A stretch of DNA of 7,909 bases from Victivallales bacterium (GTDB taxonomy: Bacteria > Verrucomicrobiota > Lentisphaeria > Oligosphaerales > Oligosphaeraceae): assembly GCA_017431185.1 (NCBI GenBank), contig JAFRLP010000523.1, positions 1-7,909 of the forward strand. The letters run 5' to 3'. Under the pieces are notes generated by a model, which saw only the letters and a list, made by a program, of their open reading frames with translations, searched no databases and had not been told where the DNA came from. The position numbers and the translations under genes were made by a program. This document shows, one piece after another, positions 7,501 through 7,909 of this stretch. The number at the start of each line of letters is the position of its first letter. The stretch's first letter is position 1.

Positions 7501-7595
7501 CCGCATTGGCCGACGATGGAATCCGCTTCAAGGCCCCGATTTCCCGCTATGACCGCTTCGACGATTTCGTGAACGAGGAAATGGGACGCCAGTAG
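4581..7595 (+). CDS. res: Type III restriction-modification endonuclease subunit Res
   Basis: Res is the ATP-driven motor and nuclease of the Mod-Res complex; it cuts DNA about 25-27 bp from a recognition site after interacting with a second site. The 1004 residues (counted from the ATG) are slightly long but in range. I see, in order: Walker A ETGTGKT (K99); the DEPQ motif II typical of Res (D225-Q228); motif III YSATH (251-255); a family-typical insertion (about 270-440); motif V KEGWDNP (529-535); motif VI QMIGRGLR (554-561); and, near the C-terminus, a PD-(D/E)XK nuclease with PD (P929, D930) and ETK (E948, K950). All catalytic motifs are intact and the frame is uninterrupted, so the enzyme should be active. 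Unlike mod and the AlbA_2 gene, it stands 270 bases downstream and may have its own promoter, although I could not pick a convincing one. Confidence 0.96.
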   Translation: MRELKFDANLVFQQEAIQAITDIFLGQKVCQSNFSVRRTVVEENLHEDVQGYSNRLALLPEEILENVHAIQLRNGLAQSPEEMTRTMNFSIWMETGTGKTYVYLRSIFELNRLYGWTKFIIVVPSIAIKEGVKSSLDLMSSHFKSQYGNVPFDYFIYDSDKLNQVRNFAVSSNIQIMIINIDAFRKVAADPSKESKANIIHRYHDKMLGKPIDFIASCNPVVIIDEPQSVDNTDKAKEALGYLNPLCTLRYSATHRKKDRFCMMYKLDSVDAYEQRLVKQIVVAGIGVEHSHNKAYVRLVSTDNQGGGVSAKVELDALVKGAVVRKTVKVKAGDTLFQKSGKRSIYDGFQIDDISCKEGDEYILFLNQAEPLRINQVLGGTDDDAIKRLQIRKTIEEHLDRELQLRSLGIKVLSLFFIDRVCNYREYDADGNPVKGKYARWFEEEYANLIRKPKYDTLFHDVDITTLPEKVHDGYFSIDRKGREVDTSESTQAEKDNAERGYQLIMKNKTLLLSFDSPVKFIFSHSALKEGWDNPNVFQICTLNEISSEMRRRQMIGRGLRICVNQEGERVPGFEVNTLTVMANESFQDFATNLQHEIEEEEEIKFGLVEEHTFANISVINADGQPEYLGLENSKLIFQDLKERHLISANGIVQNTLKENLRDGTMTYPPEVAKHANLITAVLKKLCGNLNIKNRDNARPISLNKERFLSPEFKELWDKIKYKTTYRVDFDAEALLEECAKQLADEAKLVVTYPKYIFGRGKVNVTQGGVTITDEKNHTEPFTFDDFKLPDVISYLQNETNLTRRTLAEMLIRSCRLNDFRKNPQMFIDGAIAIIKNVMGKFVVDGIKYQRLGGSDIWAQELFESEELTGYIDQNMVATGHNGLYEYTVYDSDVEREFAKKLDANEDVKVFAKLPDWFKIPTPLGTYNPDWAIVVEKDGQKRLYFVVETKGTDLFGELPPPQQAKIKCGQAHFAALADDGIRFKAPISRYDRFDDFVNEEMGRQ

Positions 7596-7609
7596 AAATT
7601 GGCGTGACC

Positions 7610-7647
7610 CTAGTAGCCAGTGACATTTAAAAGTTACAGGCTACTAG
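7610..7647. terminator. Hairpin just downstream of res, possible terminator
   Basis: CTAGTAGCC (7610-7618) pairs perfectly with GGCTACTAG (7639-7647), and inside it GTGAC pairs with GTTAC through one G-U, leaving an AT-rich loop. It starts 15 bases after the res stop. No run of T follows on the + strand, so it is not a classic intrinsic terminator; it could still stabilise the mRNA end. Its right arm overlaps the CTAG that borders the next element. Confidence 0.4.
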
Positions 7648-7801
7648 TGTCTAATTGCGTAAATATTTGCGCTTATGCTGGTGCAAACAGGCATCTTTGC
7701 ATGTCGGTGAAAATCACGGGCGAGTGCCCGTGATTTTCACCTCAATGCACATCTGGTCTGTTTTCACCGCGCATAAGCGCAAATATTTACGCAATTAAAC
7801 A
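7648..7801. mobile_element. MITE-like palindromic element, 154 bp
   Basis: The ends, 7648-7678 and 7771-7801, are inverted repeats of 31 bases with one mismatch (7651 against 7798), starting TGT and ending ACA. CTAG stands directly outside each end (7644-7647 and 7802-7805), as a 4-bp target duplication would. There is no ORF inside. The interior continues the fold: GGTG/CACC, AAACAG/CTGTTT, TGCAT/ATGCA and a perfect 16-bp stem at the centre. This is the layout of a non-autonomous miniature element. CTAG is itself palindromic, so it could instead be part of the inverted repeat, and I cannot see a parent transposase. Confidence 0.6.
7706..7741. terminator. Central 16-bp stem-loop, candidate bidirectional terminator
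   Basis: GGTGAAAATCACGGGC (7706-7721) pairs perfectly with 7726-7741 around a GAGT loop. It lies between the convergent ends of res and the carbamoyltransferase gene and would form in RNA from either strand. There is no clear T-tract on either side, so the terminator role is a guess from strength and position. It is also the core of the MITE-like element. Confidence 0.35.
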
Positions 7802-7820
7802 CTAGATTTGGCACAATGCA

Positions 7821-7909
7821 CTACGCCAGACTGGCCAGGATCATGGCCTTGATGGAGTGCATGCGGTTTTCAGCCTCATCGAAGACCTTGGAGAACGGGG
7901 CCTCGAAGA
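7821..7909 (-). CDS. argF: Ornithine carbamoyltransferase, C-terminal fragment
   Basis: Only the last 28 codons and the TAG stop (7823-7821) lie in the window; the gene runs off the right edge. The fragment contains VFDEAENRMHSIKAMI, closely matching the conserved C-terminal helix of ornithine carbamoyltransferases (E. coli has VFDQAENRMHTIKAVM). That enzyme makes citrulline from ornithine and carbamoyl phosphate in cytoplasmic arginine synthesis. The active-site motifs lie outside the window, so a related carbamoyltransferase, such as a catabolic or putrescine enzyme, cannot be excluded. It faces res, with the MITE-like element 19 bases beyond its stop. Confidence 0.85.
   Translation of the reverse strand, partial: FEAPFSKVFDEAENRMHSIKAMILASLA

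Overview
The window carries a type III restriction-modification locus with an extra gene between its two subunits. In order on the + strand these are a Mod-type N6-adenine DNA methyltransferase (668-2548), a Schlafen-like AlbA_2 / GHKL-ATPase / winged-helix protein (2571-4310), and a Res-type helicase-endonuclease (4581-7595). The first two genes are 22 bases apart and look co-transcribed. The third follows a 270-base gap filled with short tandem repeats. At the right edge, on the - strand, is the C-terminus of an ornithine carbamoyltransferase (argF-like), an ordinary arginine-biosynthesis gene, so the defence cassette appears to sit beside a chromosomal housekeeping gene.

Region by region: 1-210 has no gene I can support. 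211-385 is a large, GC-rich imperfect inverted repeat. 417-515 is a 32-codon ORF behind a good ribosome binding site. 581-636 is a second, smaller GC-rich palindrome sharing sequence with the first. 668-2548 is mod, whose target-recognition region (about 1320-1890) is much more AT-rich than its flanks. 2571-4310 is the AlbA_2 gene, whose last codons run into a 10-bp tandem repeat. 4301-4410 and 4451-4500 are two different tandem arrays with 9-11 bp periods. 4581-7595 is res. 7610-7647 is a hairpin just after the res stop. 7648-7801 is a 154-bp palindromic element with 31-bp terminal inverted repeats flanked by CTAG on both sides, the structure of a miniature transposable element; it lies between the convergent ends of res and argF.

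How the genes work together: by family knowledge, Mod methylates adenine at an asymmetric site, acts with Res as the restriction complex, and supplies sequence recognition. Res supplies ATP-dependent translocation or switching and the PD-(D/E)XK nuclease. The AlbA_2 protein is not a canonical type III subunit. Its place inside the operon suggests it either regulates the system or adds a separate effector step. It keeps an ExxxxE pattern plus a later acidic residue at the positions where Schlafen-family RNases have their catalytic carboxylates, and this is the most interesting point in the window.

Organism: a bacterium with moderately high GC in the core genes (hand counts of sample 60-base blocks: 60% at 781-840, 70% at 5461-5520), normal Shine-Dalgarno sites, and intergenic DNA full of GC-rich palindromes and short tandem repeats. 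That style reminds me of PVC-group genomes (Lentisphaerota/Verrucomicrobiota), but nothing here settles the taxonomy.
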